Assembly (NCBI GenBank): GCA_021234155.1
Contig: JAJEKV010000053.1
Location: forward strand, 2,296,164 to 2,360,163
Source of the DNA: Isoetes taiwanensis
Lineage: Eukaryota > Streptophyta > Lycopodiopsida > Isoetales > Isoetaceae
DNA: 64,000 nt
Direction: 5' to 3'
The number at the start of each line of letters is the position of its first letter. The stretch's first letter is position 1. A program made the translations under genes and the position numbers. Shown piece by piece: positions 24,727-36,842 of the stretch. Below the pieces are notes generated by a model, which was not told the DNA's origin, searched no databases, and saw nothing but the letters and a program-made list of their open reading frames with translations.

Positions 24727-25367
24727 GCAAAATCTTGAGAAAGGAATAGAAAGAGGTAATTCAACTAAGCACAAGATATTATCTGAAGGCTGAGAATTCT
24801 TCACGAACCTGACTAAACTAAGATTTGAAGGATCACTAAGATAATTCCCGGCTGTAATCTGATTGCAGGATGCGTCATTTCTTGTTGGTGGCTGGTCAAA
24901 CATGGTCGCTACAGTGCCACTGCTTGGAAGATGGCGCCATCTGTTGCTAGTCGCTGTCAAACAAGTGGTCGCTGCAGTGCCGTTGGAGTATCGCTCCACC
25001 AACTAGCAGCCCAGTCCAAATTCCCAAGTTCCCAAGTTCACCAATTCCCAAGTTCAAAAAGTAATGCAGACGTCCCAAAATCGTCCACCATGCCCAAAGA
25101 TAATCATCAATACACAATTGCTGTATTTTTCGTACCATGTCCATTCAACCAAAATATCATATTTTCAATGGTCAATGCATTACTTTATTTTGCCCCTTAT
25201 ATCCATACAATGTAAACGAGGTAGCAGTCTGCTACAAGAGGGCTGATCATATTTGCTGGAACAACTTTGAAGCTTGCATATCTGTAATAAACTGGATTGC
25301 ATGTAAACCTGGAATCAAATATTGTTCTAAGTCTGCTGCAACAAACCCATAATGCATATCTGCAAGC
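24727..25367. other. spacer 3' of the NHL gene
   Basis: Between the TIR transposon and the NHL stop codon at 25,368, and probably containing the NHL 3' untranslated region. A minus-strand open frame at 24,724-25,002 is not conserved in the other copy. Confidence 0.4.
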
Positions 25368-27529
25368 TTATAAATTGTTCTTCATCATATTTCCTTCGAC
25401 CAATTTCTCCAGGAATTTCTCTAATAGCTTATCAATTTTTGCTTGAAGGTTTCGCTCGCGAGAACGCTGTTCATCATTCCCAGAAACTTCTTCGTCTTCC
25501 AGAAATGGTTCTACTTCCATATGGTCCGTTCTCGAGACCAAACCACTAGATATGCGGGAATTGTGAATAATCTTCATAATGTCTTGAGTGAATGTCGCCT
25601 TTGCTGATTGCTCAATACATAAGTCCCCATTACTGAAAGAGTATAGAGTTCATAAGAAGAAAGAAAAACAACAATGAAAACATTCAAACTAGCAGTTTTG
25701 GCCTACCTTGGATCATCTGTCAAGTCAATCAAAGGTTTATTGATTTGAAACAATGCCACAGTGGAATGGAGTCTTACGCCATAAACATAGAACCCAATGG
25801 CGAAGATGACAACTACAGCTACAACAACAATTCCAACGACGTGCTTGCTGTAAATAAAATAGAGCACAAGCCTTCTAAGTCCCGAAAAAAAAAAGTCTAA
25901 CCTAGTAATCTAGGTCACATTTTTTCTGAGCATGATTAAACAATAGCAAGGCATTCTAAATATGGAAGAAAGATGACCTCTGTTATTGGACTTTAATCGG
26001 ATTAGTCTTATCATACTATTACCACGGTCGGCAACAAGCAGCATCCCAGAGCTATACACTAAAGTATAGTCACTGGAAAACTGGGCACTCTACCCAGGAC
26101 CATCGGCATGACTTGGACGCCTGTGTGACCCACCTGCAATTGTAGTCACTGCCATTACAATATACAATACTATTAAGTTTAAGATAGACTTAAACAAATA
26201 ACAGATTGTAAAGATATGAAAACTCGTTCATTGGCAGGTCACCAAATGCCAACAAATACATCAATAGAACACTTACCAATATCGTTAGAAATTTTTCGGA
26301 TCGCGTAATTTTCGATGTCAGCAACATAGGTATTGTTCTCATCGTCCATAACGAAAGCTACACGGATGAAAATATAGAGCTTCACTGATATCGCCATCCA
26401 TGTAGCCTGCTTGGCCAGAGGAATTTCCGGAAAAGAGGTTATTGCTCTTGCCTGCAAAATAAAGAGTTGCATTTTCAATAAAATGAAAAGAAGTTTCGGT
26501 TGTTAAAAAACAAAAAGTATATCGGTAATGTTATTTATGATTTGTAGACAAGCAAAATCAGCACTTACTTTCTGTGAAGAGATACGATAGTTTCCATATT
26601 TTATTGTGATGTGTGTCAAGCGCTAGAAAATCGCCCTATGTATAAGACAAAATGGCGTCGAAGCTGCCATTGAGCACTGTCGAAACTGAATAACCAGCTT
26701 TCAATTTTCTTCCATCGCCGCTGCTACATGATATATTTAACAAAATTTAGACACATTTAAATCTAATGGATATACTTCAAGGATGCCATAATAAGATTGT
26801 ATATAACTCTTATTGATTTTAATAATTTTATCAGTTTATCTTTAAAGTAGAAGTATGATGGTTATTAAGGCATAAAATTAATAATTCTTCAATTCAATCT
26901 ATTTATAATTAAAGTTTTTGAGATAAAAAGACACATACATGATTAAAATATTGTCTTTTCAAAATATTCAAAAGAAGTTTTAGGTTGAAATTAATAAATT
27001 CATTATGCTTATGTTCTGATAAGAGAAAAATGAATAATTTATTATTGATTATTTCTTCAATAAAATCTATTTCATCAACAATAAACTATTCAAAAACTTG
27101 TTCTTAAAGCATAAACTTTATCATTTCAGAACCTTCCACCTAAAACTTTTTTTTTTAATATTTTAAAAAATGATAAGATTTTGTACATTGTGTAATCCTC
27201 ATAATAATCTTAAATCAATCTCTTATCAAACTATCAGGTTTCATTTACAAATTATCCGGATTGCCAAATTTTAAACTTATTAAATCATTAAAAATGGAAA
27301 TTTTATAATTCTAAATCAATTCAATTGAACTTAGTTTAGAAAGCAATTTTATGCGTTGAAAACTTTAAACTAAGAAATTATTTAAATTAAGAAGAGTTAA
27401 ACTATAAATATAATTTTATAAGGCCATCCTTGAAGTGCTATCTATTAAATCTGAATAAGTCTAGGTTTTGTTGAATATGTCATTTACCTTGAAATGTAGT
27501 AGGAAGAGGAAGATCGCTAGCAGCGCCAT
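25368..27529 (-). pseudogene. NHL-repeat membrane protein gene, six exons
   Basis: Exons inferred from splice signals (minus strand): 27,488-27,529, signal peptide MALLAIFLFLLHFK; 26,569-~26,722, SSGDGRKLKAGYSVSTVLNG; 26,277-26,451, NHL repeat with GYMDGDISEALYFHP and YVADIENYAIRKISND; 25,992-26,148, VTTIAGG...LLVADRGNSMIR; 25,707-25,847, transmembrane helix GIVVVAVVVIFAIGFYVYG; 25,368-25,632, acidic tail (EPFLEDEEV) with a coiled segment and stop. Reading phase agrees across introns 2 and 5. Plants have a known family with signal peptide, NHL beta-propeller and a membrane segment; its function is unclear. Frameshifts occur in exons 2 and 3. An in-frame TAG in exon 4 (26,090-26,092) is shared with copy 1, so the gene may be dead. 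Confidence 0.78.
26728..27483 (-). mobile_element. diverged TIR transposon forming NHL intron 1
   Basis: This is a 756-bp diverged member of the family at 6,874 and 23,993, with inverted ends ATGATATATTTAACAAAA and ATGACATATTCAACAAAA. The flanking 4-bp repeats are CTAC (26,724-26,727) and TTAC (27,484-27,487). On the gene strand these read GTAA at the splice donor and GTAG at the acceptor. The transposon plus its target duplication therefore fills the intron from end to end. No coding capacity is seen. Confidence 0.75.
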
Positions 27530-28000
27530 ATAGTCCTAAACAGGCATACATTAGGTTGATGAACAACGAAACAGTTATATTAAGTTAAGGCTAATATAAT
27601 GGACGTCAAAATAAAAAGCTGCAGAATCAGATAATTAAGACAAAAATTCTACCCAAGCTTTCACTGTCCAAAATTCTCTATCAATACTCCAAAACTGATG
27701 TTATTACCTCTGGAGTTATTTGAGGTCCAAAATTCATCTAAAATCATTGAACATTCCTGCAACCAAAATTCTTTAGGATGGACATCCCTTTATCATACCT
27801 TATAAAAAAAAAACTTATTAGCTAAGCTAGAAAGCAAAAAGAAACAACCCATACAACCAAAGAACTTTATATGTTTCTTTTGGTTATAGGATGTGCTCTT
27901 TTCTTTGCCTTCTTGATTATCCATCTCCTATTGACGTGTGGAATCTGCATTCTTGATTTCTAGATTCATCTTTCATTGTGTTGTTGCTAGAGAGACATGA

Positions 28001-28005
28001 GTATG
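28001..28005 (+). repeat. 5-bp target-site duplication, left
   Basis: GTATG immediately precedes the 5' LTR and recurs immediately after the 3' LTR at 39,834-39,838. Confidence 0.92.
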
Positions 28006-29595
28006 TGTGACGTTCCAACATAATATACGCCCCGAATACGTATATTATATTGCCACGTCACCCGTACATGTCACGGATGACATGTACTTGCGAGACGTAT
28101 AGGGTTGCACCTAGGGGGCAAGGGTTGCACCTAGGGGGCAACATTGAATGTTGTGCATGTTAAATAAACATACACAATTAATAACCCCATGGACCCCATT
28201 GCCAAATGGCTAAATCCCATTTGGCCAATATCTAACCTAACCCTAAGGATTTCTATAAAAGGGCTTTCCCCTTAAACCCTAAACCTTTCTTCTCTTTGCA
28301 TTTTAGGGTTTTTCCTAGAGCTCCTTTCCTCTCTCGAGTTCAGGGTTCTCTTGAGCCATTTCGCCAAGTATGGACTTCAATCCGCATTCTTGAAGCTCGG
28401 AAAGCGGATTTGCTGCCACATCGATTAGCGGCCATCTTGACAAGATCGGGGAGCATGGGCGCCTTCCGGGTCGGGGCGGGTCAAGGAGGCGGTATCTAGT
28501 TGTTACGTTGTGCAAAGCCGCCTTTGGACAAGGCAATAGGCTGGTTTAGTATGTTAGATCAACTCTAGAGGCCTTATAGATCCCGAGATCATAAGCCCTA
28601 ACTAAGGAACCTAACTCATTGTTTAGGTAGATAGATTAGATGATATTCTCTATTTAGGTTCTGTGATGTTGTATGTATTTCACTCTTGTGATCTCCATGT
28701 ATTGGGAAGGGGTAGAGACCTAAAAGGCTCATTAGTAGCGATGATCCTAGGTAGCACCACTAGTTCCCAATTATATGCCTGCCCGTGCGAGCCCACCCAG
28801 GGTGAAGGGGCTAGGCGGTTGATAAGGAGGAACTTGTCTCATCACGGTTGACCCCCTCTGGTAGTAAGGCCTATCGGGGTCTCTGCGCAGGCTAGGCTTA
28901 ATGGCTTGTCCTTTGCGTGTGGGCAGGCATGAGCTCGACACTCGTGGGGTGGTGGATATGACCTTCCGGTGAGTTCAAGTCGAATGCGGGCAATGGCCCT
29001 CTAGCCTTTGTGATGAGCATGGATGCCTGCGGAGGAGAGGCAACTCTCTTCTGCCTCATGGGGGCTGGGGAGATGCAACCCGATGGTAGTAGCCCCTCTC
29101 GGCTATTCACGGCCGGGCCCGCTACGGTCAAGTCCCAACACTTTTCACCTACTCTCGCAAAGTGTGCATGGGAGGGGCGGATGGAGTGGACTACCCTAAG
29201 CCATGTTCTATGCCCAGCCAATCCATTGCCATGAATTACATGCGCAATGAACTCACGGAGACCCTAGCCGTCGAGTCATCCCCTTGAGTCCGAGCCACGG
29301 GTAGGATCTCCCCTTGTTATTGTTGCTATGAAGGTATTGTTATCTACGTGATATTGCTATCTCTATGGTGATTGTATTTGTTTCTTTATTGGTTGTGCTC
29401 ACGTTTGTTTATTCACGCTTCCATATAGGTCGACCCCGATGGAAGGCGGGTGAATGACACATCCATTCTTCCCTTGCTGGCTCATCCCGATGGGAGTGGA
29501 GTCAGGTGGATGGCCCCTGTCAGTGTAGCTGCCAGGGGGAATGCTCCTCCTTCGAATACGATGTGGGCATCGTATAAGGAGTAGGGGACGTCACA
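28006..29595 (+). repeat. 5' LTR
   Basis: 1,590 bp, collinear with 38,232-39,833. A TATA-like TATAAAAGG lies near 28,254, followed by a CT-rich stretch and repeated AAACCCTAA motifs, which places the likely transcription start near 28,285. Short ORFs inside it are not genes. Confidence 0.93.
28253..28262 (+). promoter_or_regulatory. LTR promoter TATA box
   Basis: TATAAAAGGG is present in both LTRs (the second near 38,480) and is followed by CCCTAAACC and a pyrimidine-rich stretch. This is the usual layout of a plant LTR promoter. Confidence 0.5.
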
Positions 29596-29596
29596 G

Positions 29597-29614
29597 TGGT
29601 ATCAGAGCATGATC
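29597..29614 (+). promoter_or_regulatory. primer-binding site (initiator Met tRNA type)
   Basis: TGGTATCAGAGCATGATC begins two bases after the 5' LTR. TGGTATCAGAGC is complementary to the 3' end of plant initiator methionine tRNA, the usual primer of plant LTR retrotransposons. Confidence 0.93.
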
Positions 29615-29810
29615 TTGGTAGACCAGGATCGAGCACTGACCATTTTCCTTAGGACTAACAGTAGACTTCCAGTCTTGGGAACAACCTCCCAAGCAAGAAC
29701 CTCGAAAATTGGGAAAAATTTTTCCAAATTGTAGTGCAGCAATAGGTTAATGCTAAGAGTAGTGCTAAGTTTTAGCAAAAACCCAACCTAAAATGGCCAA
29801 AAAGAGGTGA

Positions 29811-31127
29811 CCCCTCACAGAGTGCGCCCAGACCAATTTGGTTTGCAAACCGATTCGACCCTGGCGCACTGTGTGAGTGGTGAACCCATGTTGACCTAGT
29901 TAGATGTATAATTTAGCTAAACTAATGGTGCAGTTCAGCTTATCTCCTTGATTCTAGCTAGTTTTGCATATTATAACACTAAGAAACCCCTTGTAAATTG
30001 AAAATTGGACCCCAAAAAGAGGTGACCCCTCACAGAGTGCGCCCAGACCAATTTGGTTTGCAAACCAATTCGACCCTGGCGCACTGTGTGAGTGGTCAAA
30101 ACTTTGAACCTTCGTAACTTGAGTTATACAGCTCCAAATCGCCTGAAATTTGTTGCGTTAGGCTAAAAGTATTATAATCCTCCTCAAAATGACCAAAATA
30201 GGTCAAACCCTAAATTCTGTCTCCCAAACTATAGTTTATTTAGAAATAGAAGCAATAGCTTTTAAGGTACAAGGCTAGAGCCACAGAAGGGCAAGGAGCA
30301 CGACTTTTGAAGACATTGAAGACCCAGGCGACCCAAGAGAGGAAGCACTATGGCAAACACCTCTACAAACGAAGCGAGCAGTACAGGGCACAACCGACCT
30401 ATCAACAATCTTCATCGAATGGAAGACATACGTTAATCATCTGCATGAAGAACCTTCTCGACTATCAAGAACTTCGGGTGCAACATCCACGAGCTCTCGT
30501 GAAAAGAAGATTGCTAGTTTATTGTAAATATAAATTTATGTTTTGATCATGTTAATGTGTTAAATCAGTGTAAGTAGAATGTGTTACTAAGTTACAGGTT
30601 GGAATTAACAAAGTTGGAGCAAAACTCAGTGTTTTTGGCCCCACCCCTCACAGAGTGCGCCCAGGCCACTTAGGATTATATTCCTAACTGCCTCTCGCGC
30701 ACTGTGTGAGTGGTCGAGCACTGATCTATGCCAAAACTTGTCCAAATGCAGAAAGTAAGCACACCATTCGACTCAGCTCACCATAATTAGTAGGATTTGA
30801 ACCCTAGTTTGTAGAAATTGCCCAACCCTAACTCACATGGAGCCCCACCCCTCGCAGAGTGCGCCCAGACCAATTCGATTTGCAAACCGATTAGGCCAGG
30901 CGCCTTTGTGTGAGTGGTCGACCCCAAATCTGGGCCAAAACTTATCCAAATGAAGCAAGTAAGGGCTCAATCCGACCCTATCTCGGCCGAGATATCTGCG
31001 GGGATTTCACCCTTAATTTGCATGTTTGGCATCATCCTCGACCCAAATAGGGCCCCACCCCTCACAGAGTGCGCCCAGGCCACTTAGGATCATATTCCTA
31101 ACTGCCTCTCGCGCACTGTGTGAGTGG
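29811..31127 (+). repeat. five dispersed 70-bp stem-loop repeats in the gypsy leader
   Basis: Five copies, each exactly 70 bp, lie at 29,811-29,880, 30,026-30,095, 30,644-30,713, 30,848-30,917 and 31,058-31,127. The outer arms CTCACAGAGTGCGCC and GGCGCACTGTGTGAG pair over 15 bp with one mismatch. The loops come in two types, each with its own inner palindrome: GGTTTGCAAACC (copies 1, 2, 4) and TTAGGA...TCCTAA (copies 3, 5). A fold conserved with a changed loop sequence points to selection on RNA structure in the leader between the PBS and gag. Confidence 0.88.
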
Positions 31128-34100
31128 TCACACCAAAATTGCTCCAATTTGTCCACACTTTCCCCAAATTAGATAGAATTTGTTGCAATAGGATCCTTAG
31201 AATGTACTCTTTAGCTTGATTAGCTTGTCTTGTGCTTAGCAATACCTTAGAACCCTAGATTTTCCTTTATCCAATTTTTTTTCTAAAATTATGGTTTTGC
31301 CTATAAGTAGACCACAACCCTCATTTGCATCCTACACCTTTGCTCCTCGCCTCCAAGCCGATTTTTTTTTTCCCGAGGCTCCTTCATCTGTTTGATATCC
31401 CCAAGCTCTAGCATCATGGCAACCATCAATGCTATTCCCTATTTTACCGGACATCATGGCTGAGTTCCATGCAAAGATAGGTCCTTCTCTAGTAGAACTT
31501 CCCCCTTGCATAGGATACTTTAGGACAGCCTTAAGATAGACAAATACCTAGAAAATATGGCCAGCCGCTTGCCCAATCATATGTCCGTAGCTGTAGCAAT
31601 TTTTCTATTCCATAGAGCCCAAACCCGGATAGGGAGAGCCATCTCGCCCAACCCCTAGAGCTCGAGCCTATGGCCATGGCGGCCAGGTGAAGAAGAGCGA
31701 TGCTTCTCGAGTCTGAGGAGGCAAAGCAGGAGGAAGATGAAGGGCGTGGGTGGGGCGAGAGGACATCCCATGACGTCGACCCGGCACAAGAAAGGCGACA
31801 AGCCCGGGCGGGAACTTCAAAGCTTTGAAGAGGGGCTGAGAACCCGCTTGAACAACTCCACCACTTGGGCTAGGCATCACAAGCTTAATTCCGGTAATCA
31901 TCCAAGGAACCGTGCCTGCTGCCGCGACATCAAGAACCCCCTCCTCCCCCGAGTGCAGGGCCGGGGGCTCACAGGATAAACGGGCTCCCTACATCTCCCT
32001 CGTCAGCAAGCCCCGGACCTCGGTGACTTCATCGACCGGGAAACGCCAAAATTTCACATCGGCATAAGGGGAGGCTCGAGGCGTACAGCCCGGACATCGG
32101 CGGACATAAAGCCTACACGGCATCGGGCGGATGATGGGACAACAGAGTTACCGCGAGAGGAGTTCATAGCGATCCACGACCCCCGGATGGAAATCGGAGG
32201 AAAAACAATGAGTGCGCTCCTACCCGGCACCTCGGCCGGCGGCACCGGTCGAGAGCGGGATAGAGAGCGGTATCAGCGTAACATCTCCTAAGTTCATGTT
32301 GGCGACTACTGGGAGATGATAGCATTACCGTGGGCGAATAACCCGGAAGACATAGGGCTGCAATCAAACCCGAGAGAGGAGGCGGAGGGAAAGCCGCGAC
32401 AAATGGCGAAGGAGCCGACCTAGCCAACAACCCGAGACCACTCAAAGCGCAACTCAAAAGAGTGATGGCATGTGCAATGGAGATGACAACAATTCCGGGC
32501 ATAGGGGAAGCATCTCACAGCGAAGATTCAAAGACATGCAACAATGCCCCATTTGCAACAACCAAGTGATGGTACTCAAGCGATCAATGCTACGCATCTC
32601 AAAGCGACACTCCACATGACGGTAAACACATTAAGGAGGAGCATTTTCAACTCAAGGGTTCACATCGAGCAACGTTCTCCATGACTTGGGATAACGACCT
32701 CAAATCACACCACGAAGGTCAACTTCTGATCTCAACACCTCAAAGGAGGAACCCCCGAGTAGAACAAAGGAAGATGCAGCAAAACCGAACAATCAAAGCG
32801 TGATTGGAGGAGGGAAAATCCTAAAAGTATACACAATTAAGCATATGCTCTTCTATAAATTAGAAAAGTGGATGAATTAAAATCCCAGTATAATTATATA
32901 TATATATATATGTCTATCATAAATATCGGGAGCTAACACATAGTACAAAATTAGGATCATGTTTTAGGGTTTAGTGTTTGCATCAAGAAACTCCATCGCT
33001 TGGTGCCAAAGGATGAAGTAAAAGAACCACATGTATAGCCAAGAGCAAGTGCTCAAATGGAAGAGCAAATATAGGAGAGAGGCGACCCGAGCTCAAGCCA
33101 AGCTTCAACTCGGACACTTGCCAAGTGGCCTCAAGTAGAAGATCGCTCGTCCAGCACAATGTCAAGATGAGAGATAACGCCAGTCATGTCAAGATCTCTA
33201 GCGCCGCACCATCTAGGTTTTGCACGACGACATCTTCGGGATGCAACTCTACCTCTTGTAGCAGCAGCAACACTAACGACACGAGTGTCCTCAACAAATG
33301 AAGGAGGAGCGAACACACATCTTGAAACTACGACAAAGACCTCAAGCCAATAGACATCGAGGAATTCCTTGGGACAACTTCGACATCAACGAACCAACTA
33401 AGGAGGCAACCTTCGGCGACCATAATTCTACCTTGTATGGTGATGTTTGTAACATGCACACCCGGATGGAGATACACTTAAGAAAGGCACAACAATGGGT
33501 TATGTCTATGCTCATTCAACAACTAGGTGATGGCTTCGTCAAGTACTCCTGCCAACAATTAGAAGACAAGAAGCCCAACTTATCTCCGACACGAGGGACC
33601 TCAACGCCCAAGATAGAAGCATTCGACACCTTAACGACAAGGACAGCAACCAAAGCACCTTCGACAAAAAGAGAGTTCAAGACATTAGCCGGGCTATTCA
33701 AGGACACGAGCAGGTCTAGGGCAGAAAGTACTTCAACTCAAGGGTCAATCTACGCAGATATAAGAGTACATCATCCCCGACAGCAAACCAATCATGGAGA
33801 AGAGTCATGAGGCTTTACTCACCAGGAAGATGCACATGTATTGAGGGACAATGGCCATAAACCAGAAGACGAAGGAGTGCTAGTACTTCCACGAGCTCCT
33901 TAGATGCAACATGAGGTCCAAAACGGTGGAGCATGATCAAGTGCAACTAGAAGGCAGCATAGCAACGAAGATCGTGATAACGTCTAAGCCATCACATTGA
34001 GGAGATCAAACAGGTACGATGAGAAGCTCGATGGAGAAGCGAATAGGAGAACCGAGCCAAAGAATCGACGAATCAGCTAGAACCTCACAAAGCTACGACA

Positions 34101-36842
34101 CTCGCATGCAACTTCGTGAACCCAAGGATCGACAATTCGAAAGGCAACTGATGAAGAGAACAACTCCTTAATTACGAGTCTAGCCAAAGAGGCCTCAAAG
34201 ATCTTGATCTTGGACATTGTGAAGGGGAAGCAATTATTGCCCAAGAACAACATTAAGAAGTAGACCCAGAATGCTGAAGCATCAACGACCATCACATCCT
34301 TAGTTAGCATGTGAAGCGACCGGAAGCAAGTTGTGCGCAGCCGGCGGACATTGGAGAGCTCAAAAAATATCAAAGAGTCTACCAATCGAGCCGCGAGCTG
34401 ACATATAAATAGGAGGATATAGATCTTCAACACCAGCGCACTAGGAGGAACATCGACAACAACGCCATGGATGCGTGTGCACCTCGAGGGGAGATACCAA
34501 AGGAGCCTAATAGCTTTAATAGTATTTGTAATCATAATAGTGTAAGCTATATGACTTGCATGCATATTTCCCTTTGTTATTTCCTCTCTCTCTCGGTATA
34601 ACGGATCAAAGAAAAGAGATCTTGGGACAATTGGAAGGCGTGAAGCGAGCAACATCCTCAACACTTGTCTGTCAACACGCTACAGGACTCGAAGGATGGA
34701 GTTAGCACAATAAGATCGGATCTAGAGGCATCTTTTAGCCGCCAAGATGTTTCTCAACGAAACCACCTTCCGGGCTTTTGGGAAGTAACATAGAAGATTT
34801 CAAGTGGTCAACTTCATGCCATCAAAACCACCAACAATGGGAAGCCTCTACATCGAGGAAAGTTGACCTCTACATCGAGGAGGAGCCGGAGTCTCGAGCA
34901 ACTTCGAAGAAACGTTACCCTCAAGAAGGCGGCGAGTGGATGAGCTGCGAGCAAGATTGAGGCTTATGGATGGCGACATCCATAATGGGAGTGGAAGGCA
35001 TTTCTAGATTTTCTCATGAAGGGATTGCCCCAAGTTGAGCTAAGTGTCAACGATTGGGAAGGAAATGCATAGGAGTAACTAAAATTATACATGATTGTTA
35101 ACGGACATCCAACATATTGAAACCACTTGGTGAGACCCGATCACCTCGCTAAGAAGGAATCATTACTAGGATAATTGTTGACCATGTATAAAACTAGTAC
35201 CTCCAAGGAATAATCAATCGAATGAAAAGAAGTAATCTAACAAGTCCGGCCAACTTGTTATGATGACATCAATTCAATTGATAGGAATATTCCAAGAGAG
35301 TAAATAACTAAGAAAAGGGGGATATTTAGAATATAAAATTAAATAGCACATGAAAGGCACATCGAGAAATAAGAAACATATTAATCACATAGTCTCTTGA
35401 GGCAAAAAGAATTGTCATGATAATAAAACCTTGCAATTTAGAATTGTTCTAAATAATTCAATAACTCATTGCTTAGGGATAGATATGTTACATGATGGCT
35501 GCATCCATCATAGATGATTAAATATGTTAGCTAAGGCTAGTAAATTAATGTGTTAGATAAGAAGCATATAACCTCTTAAGGTAAATAGAATAGCTAAGAT
35601 GTTATGACAACATCAATTAAGGGGATAGGATACATTGAGGTGTAGGACCACTTTCTTATGAAGAAAGTGGGGAAGGCTCAATCTTAGGACTGAACCTACC
35701 TACATCTTAGGGGTTGAATCATGCATCCAATTAGTTCGACCCCTTAGAATAGAGTTCCTTTCGCAAGTAGCCAAAGCACAAAGAGCGTAAGATGGATAGA
35801 TGCTTAATGTCTATGTGTCCTTCAAAGATGCAAGATTAATCGCGGTAACCAACCTGCACCAAAGCGGGGGCGAATCAATGGAAGCAATGCAGCGGCCAAG
35901 TCGTCTCCAAATTAGTCGACACCCGCTCAATGGGGAGATGTATTCTAACCTTATGGCGGTGCGACAACTAAGGTGGGGAGAGGCTTTGCATAAATTTCTT
36001 ACGCCATGATCTATTGTTTGCATTACATCTAGGAATGAGCTAGTAGCCTAGCTCTTAATTAAATTATTCAGGGTTGTCAACCCCATATAACTACATAAAT
36101 TATATAATCTTAAATATGTTATCATGCAGGGCATCGATAGCACTCCATGATGGCATGTATCATAAGCTTTAATGCCTTGTTGATAAATTATATGTTCATA
36201 ATAGCTGCATAGATAGTTTTATCTTGTGTAGATATCTCGATGTCGAGATAAAAGTAAGATAATAATTACATAAAATCTTAGTTAAACCTTAGCAAGGGAT
36301 GTAATTCCTTCCAAAGGCATTTAAGTAACTTTCATAGGATCTTGACAAATATAATAAGAATTTGTCTATCTTTCCATAAGTATAGCAAATATAAAGTATA
36401 TATACATGTAAGGTTGATACATCACCAACCAAGTAGCGGCGAGAGTCATACGCTCAACACTTGGATCCGATGATATAAATCCTAGCCATATGATAAACAA
36501 TTAAAATACGTTTCAAACTAAGTATGGCATCGATAATCGTTATGATGACATATCTTAAAAGTCATAAAAGTTATCATATAATAGTTAGTTAAATATAATA
36601 CTATTGGAAGCAATATATCAATACTACTATAATGCTATTACCGTAAGGTAATTAATATAATTGCATGCATTAGGGAAGTCCAGCGAGGATCATCACGGGG
36701 TCCAAGGCGTAATGTTTATTTAAGGCGTTAGCGGATGCTAGACGACATGCAGCGGTTGGTGGAGGAAGTACAAAAAGATATCCTCTAGCAGCAAGAGGCG
36801 GCCCGAAGAGCATAGCGACAAGCTGCATCGACAATTGCATAG
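31128..36842 (+). other. gypsy internal region without recognisable domains
   Basis: A gag-pol frame would be expected here. A possible start follows CATGGCAACC near 31,416. The longest plausible plus-strand frame is 33,298-33,810 (170 codons, hydrophilic, Thr/Lys/Arg-rich), with no domain I can name. I found no CCHC knuckle, protease DTG, RT YLDD or integrase HHCC/DDE signature. Sequence from ~34,950 to 36,650 is AT-rich and looks non-coding. A (TA)n microsatellite lies at about 32,895-32,911. Confidence 0.5.

Larger units (their letters stand above)
17609..26282 (+). repeat. segmental duplication, copy 2
   Basis: Direct-orientation copy of 1-9,159 with the same component order. It is about 480 bp shorter, mostly because its polypurine tract is shorter. 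Its reading frames are better preserved than those of copy 1. On the right it passes without a break into the upstream exons of the NHL gene, which suggests that copy 2 is the ancestral context and copy 1 the displaced one. Confidence 0.93.

Noticed and set aside
31668..32502. Candidate extra ORFs on the minus strand inside the gypsy element
   Set aside because: They are antisense to the element, short and without domains. Probably shadows of degraded gag-pol.
33298..33810. 170-codon plus-strand ORF as gypsy gag
   Set aside because: It is in the right strand and element, but there is no zinc knuckle, capsid-like pattern or other diagnostic motif. Left as an unassigned frame.
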